21,779 bases of DNA from Sanguinoderma infundibulare. Lineage: Eukaryota; Basidiomycota; Agaricomycetes; Polyporales; Polyporaceae. The translations under genes were made by a program, and so were the position numbers. The DNA lies in the NCBI GenBank assembly GCA_032821775.1, contig JAVLRN010000058.1, forward strand, positions 1-21,779, written 5' to 3'. Below are positions 19,305 to 21,779 of the stretch, piece by piece. The notes below the pieces were generated by a model, which was not told the origin of the DNA, made no database searches, and worked only from the letters and a program-made list of their open reading frames with translations. Numbering within the stretch: position 1 is the stretch's first letter; the number at the start of each line of letters is the position of its first letter.

Positions 19305-19748
19305 ATGCCTTTTCACCATCGCTGCACTACTGGCTACGCCTACCGGTCCATTTTCAAGATGCACTACAAGCTGCAAGTCTACACCCGTGAGTATCCAGTT
19401 CGTGTTTCGTTTCCCACTCCCTCTTCGATTTTGCTCATTTGAGCTCTGTGCATTCTCGTTTCAATCGAATCCCCATGCATTATTGTATTTCTTGCGAAAG
19501 ACATGAGTATATACTGTGTCCTGTGTCCTCGCCGCGGGTCGCAGCATTGGTCTTCTCGCAGCGCGGCCATCTTCAGCGCCGCGTGCGGGAGCTTCTTGAT
19601 GGCCTGCTCCGTGACCGCGATTGTCTTCGCAGCTGGCGTTTGATGTCGGGGAAGACGCAGTTGCGCTGGAGGATCGGGGCGGTGGTCCAGAGCTTCCCCG
19701 AGCTGCATGCGTGTGTGAGCCTCGCATCCGAGTGGAATTTCTAGGTTG
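19305..19748 (+). CDS. unidentified short gene start, second copy
   Basis: Same as 7707-8150: MPFHHRCTTGYAYRS followed by a GTGAGT donor, product unknown. Confidence 0.25.
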
Positions 19749-19887
19749 ACGCGCTTCCGAGTGCATTGCACAGCGAAACACAATGCTCCCGGACGACCTC
19801 AGACAGACACATCAAGTCTCCCGGTCCTGAGAATGGGATTCCCATGCCCCGTGCAGGGAGTGACCGTCGCGGGGCTGGAAGGCTTGA

Positions 19888-20166
19888 TGTGCACGTTCTG
19901 AAGTCATCCGGGAGAGATACCCCACGGGGGTCGTCGAGGAGCTCGACAGCCAGGTCGACAGGGCGATCAGAGTCACCATGCAGGATCTAGACTCGAGGAT
20001 GAGGATGATGCACGCCCTCGACGAGGAGCATGGCCTCCCAGCTGAGGATCGCGTTGGCTACGCTTTCGCTCTTGGACAGGGCGAATCCCGCACGCGCCCA
20101 GGAGCAGCGCGGGACCGAAGACAAGACGCGTCCTGTCGTGCGCGATCGCGTCCCAACCTACATTGA
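19888..20166 (+). CDS. unidentified charged helical fragment, second copy
   Basis: Same as 8290-8568 (EVIRERYPTGVVEELDSQVD), family unknown. Confidence 0.35.
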   Translation, partial: CARSEVIRERYPTGVVEELDSQVDRAIRVTMQDLDSRMRMMHALDEEHGLPAEDRVGYAFALGQGESRTRPGAARDRRQDASCRARSRPNLH

Positions 20167-20500
20167 TTGGCGGCAGGACAAATCGCGCCCTACCGCCCCC
20201 GAGCCTCCAATCCTTGTGCATGCTTCTCACCCGTCCACTCCCGTGCGTCCCTCGACTCCCCCTGCCCCGAGCGCGCAGACGACGCTCCCGCTCGTTTCTC
20301 CGTCCCTTGCCTTCTCCGTCACCCCCCCGCTGTACTCGTGGATTTCCCTCTCCGGCCCGAGTCTCGCGGTTCCTGCCAGCCCCCCCACGAACCGCGGTGC
20401 ACGCATGTCCGTCGCCCACATTGTCACCCGTTCCCTCGTCTCTGTCCATCGCACTGCATAGGCGTCCAAGCCGCTTTGATCGCTCGAGGCGAGACACGTC
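20167..20500 (+). other. CT-rich non-coding stretch, second copy
   Basis: Same as 8569-8902. Confidence 0.4.
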
Positions 20501-20540
20501 TCTCCCAGCCGGGACGATTTTAAACGTCCCGGCCGGGAGA
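20501..20540. repeat. 40-bp inverted repeat, second copy
   Basis: Same as 8903-8942: 16-bp arms with one mismatch around ATTTTAAA. Confidence 0.8.
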
Positions 20541-20715
20541 CTTCACGGGTCTTGCGGGAGTCGTCCGGGAGAAGTGCGGCGACGCGGGACAGCTTCTTGT
20601 GTTCATCCCCGAAACTCCGCATGCCAGCGGTTGGGACCTGTTAACTCGGAAATCAGTTTTGGTGTACGTGCGCATGGGAGCCGGGAGCCTTGTGTTTGGT
20701 ACGATTCTCATCTTC
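20541..20715 (+). other. region of the missing dehydrogenase N-terminus, second copy
   Basis: Same as 8943-9117. Confidence 0.3.
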
Positions 20716-21428
20716 GCGGCACCTCCGGAATCGGCTTTGAGATGATCAAGTCTCTCCTCCGAAAGAACGCCAAGGTCTACCTTGCTGCCCGCTCCCAGAC
20801 AAAGGCCGAAGAAGTGATCCAGGTGCTAAAAACCGAGACCGCGAAGACGGCCGAGTTCCTCCAGCTCGACCTGAATGGCCTGGCGGCAGTCTGAACCTAT
20901 GCACAGGACGTTTCTCGGTGAGTCCGAGTCCGTCATCCGTTTCCGACACCAACTGTAATACTGACAACCTGCCTGTTCTCGAAGACGCGAGTCCCACATC
21001 GACATCCTATACCTCAACGCCGGGATCATGTACCCGCCCCTCGACCAGCTCACCGCCCAGGCATACGACACGACCTTCGGCATGAACGTCCACGGCCATC
21101 ATCTCTTCCTCCGCCTTCTCTATCCCCTCCTCGTCTCTCCCACTGCCACCACCACGTCCGATTCAAGCCCCAGTCCGTCCCGAATCATCTGGACCTCGTC
21201 CGCCGCCAACTTCCTCGTCAACAGCCGCCTCGACTTCTCCACCTTCACTGACACCGCCGCCCGCCGCAAGCTCGCGCCGATCCAGCTCTCGGCCCTCCTC
21301 GCGCGGCGCGCGGCCGAGGCTGGGGAAGACGTCGTGAGTATCGCCGTCGACCCGGGCAACATCCGGAGCGACATCTTCCGCAACAACAGCAGCCAGATCT
21401 ACATCCCCAAAGGCCGCGGCCGCCTCCA
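20716..21428 (+). pseudogene. short-chain dehydrogenase/reductase pseudogene, second copy
   Basis: Same as 9118-9830, including the TGA at 20892-20894, the 67-nt intron at 20918-20984 and the absent YxxxK motif. That both copies share every lesion shows the gene was already broken before the large duplication, if the duplication is real. Confidence 0.85.
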
Positions 21429-21437
21429 GACCCCGCC

Positions 21438-21779
21438 TTCCTGGGGCCCCTCGAGGAAGCGCCGTTCGAGCTCGCGCTCGAGGACCTCGCGCTCGAGGAC
21501 GCGCTGGCCTTCATCCCGCGCGAGGCCGCCGGCGCGTTCTTCTCCGAGTCCGCACCCGAGACGGAGACGGCGACAGCGACGGCTGGCGTGACGGGCAGCA
21601 TCGACCTCGAGGACGGCTACTGCGGCGTGTCGTCGACGTCGGGCGTGTTCAAGATGCGGCACGCGTGGGTGAGCGCGGACGGGAAGGACGAGGTGTTCGA
21701 GTGCTTCCTCTCTGGCAAGATCGTCTTCTCGGGCTTGTACCGCCACAAGGGTACCGGCGAGAGTTATCCCTTCTGGGCG
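21438..21779 (+). CDS. unidentified frame downstream of the dehydrogenase relic, cut by window end
   Basis: Same as 9840-10181. The window ends before the 45-nt intron and the stop codon that are seen in the first copy. Confidence 0.45.
21471..21500 (+). repeat. two tandem 15-bp repeats, second copy
   Basis: Same as 9873-9902 (CTCGCGCTCGAGGAC twice). Confidence 0.9.

Larger units (their letters stand above)
11599..21779. repeat. 11,598-bp unit, second copy (cut by window end)
   Basis: This is the direct, same-orientation copy of 1-10181. It stops at the window end, inside the unidentified frame downstream of the dehydrogenase pseudogene, so 1,417 bp of the unit are not shown a second time. 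No base difference from the first copy was noticed. Lack of divergence even in pseudogene and intergenic sequence means either an extremely recent event or the same molecule written twice. Confidence 0.97.

Noticed and set aside
1..21779. Repeat-induced point mutation as the cause of the decay
   Set aside because: CpG and C-rich sequence is plentiful throughout and the two units show no C-to-T differences. A single CGA-to-TGA change does not establish it.
1..21779. Complete secondary-metabolite cluster
   Set aside because: There is no polyketide synthase, peptide synthetase, terpene cyclase, P450 or transporter, and the dehydrogenase is broken.
1..21779. CRISPR array, bacterial operon or phage
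   Set aside because: Spliced genes, fungal families and the lack of any spaced short-repeat array exclude these.

Overview
The window looks like nuclear DNA of a basidiomycete fungus, probably an agaricomycete. The reasons are dense, short introns (about 50-66 nt, GT-AG, often with a CTNAC-like branch site), eight- and thirteen-exon gene structures, a CpG-rich composition with GC-rich third positions, CT-rich promoter stretches, and protein sequences that read like fungal O-methyltransferase, CECR5-type HAD and short-chain dehydrogenase families. The organism assignment is inference; no marker gene is present.

The dominant feature is periodicity. Bases 1-10181 recur at 11599-21779, a constant offset of 11,598 bp, with no difference seen in coding, intronic, intergenic or decayed sequence. 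The window therefore holds 1.88 head-to-tail copies of one 11,598-bp unit; only 10182-11598 is seen once. The period runs through both window edges, so no unit boundary or unique flank is visible. Explanations are a very young tandem duplication or array, a circular molecule written past its own origin, or an assembly error.

Layout of one unit (first-copy coordinates; add 11,598 for the second). An S-adenosylmethionine-dependent O-methyltransferase lies on the minus strand: truncated by the window start at 1-1133, and complete at 10877-12731 as eight exons and 479 residues. Upstream of it, 1134-1697 holds its TATA-box promoter and the 3' flank of the next gene. A mitochondrial-type HAD-IIA hydrolase of the CECR5/YKR070W family follows on the minus strand (1698-3626, thirteen exons, including consecutive exons of 14 and 15 nt). 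One of its splice acceptors appears to be missing. From about 3.7 to 8.9 kb the plus strand has only fragmentary reading frames that I do not recognise, a 310-bp tandem repeat and two palindromes. A short-chain dehydrogenase pseudogene (about 9118-9830) has an in-frame TGA, no YxxxK motif and no N-terminus. It is followed by an unidentified reading frame with a good terminal intron (9840-10376). A 500-bp convergent gap with a small three-copy repeat leads to the 3' end of the methyltransferase.

A methyltransferase beside a dehydrogenase is a pairing seen in fungal secondary-metabolite loci. Here the dehydrogenase is dead and there is no backbone synthase, so a working cluster is not supported. 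The HAD hydrolase is a housekeeping-type gene with no evident link to the methyltransferase.
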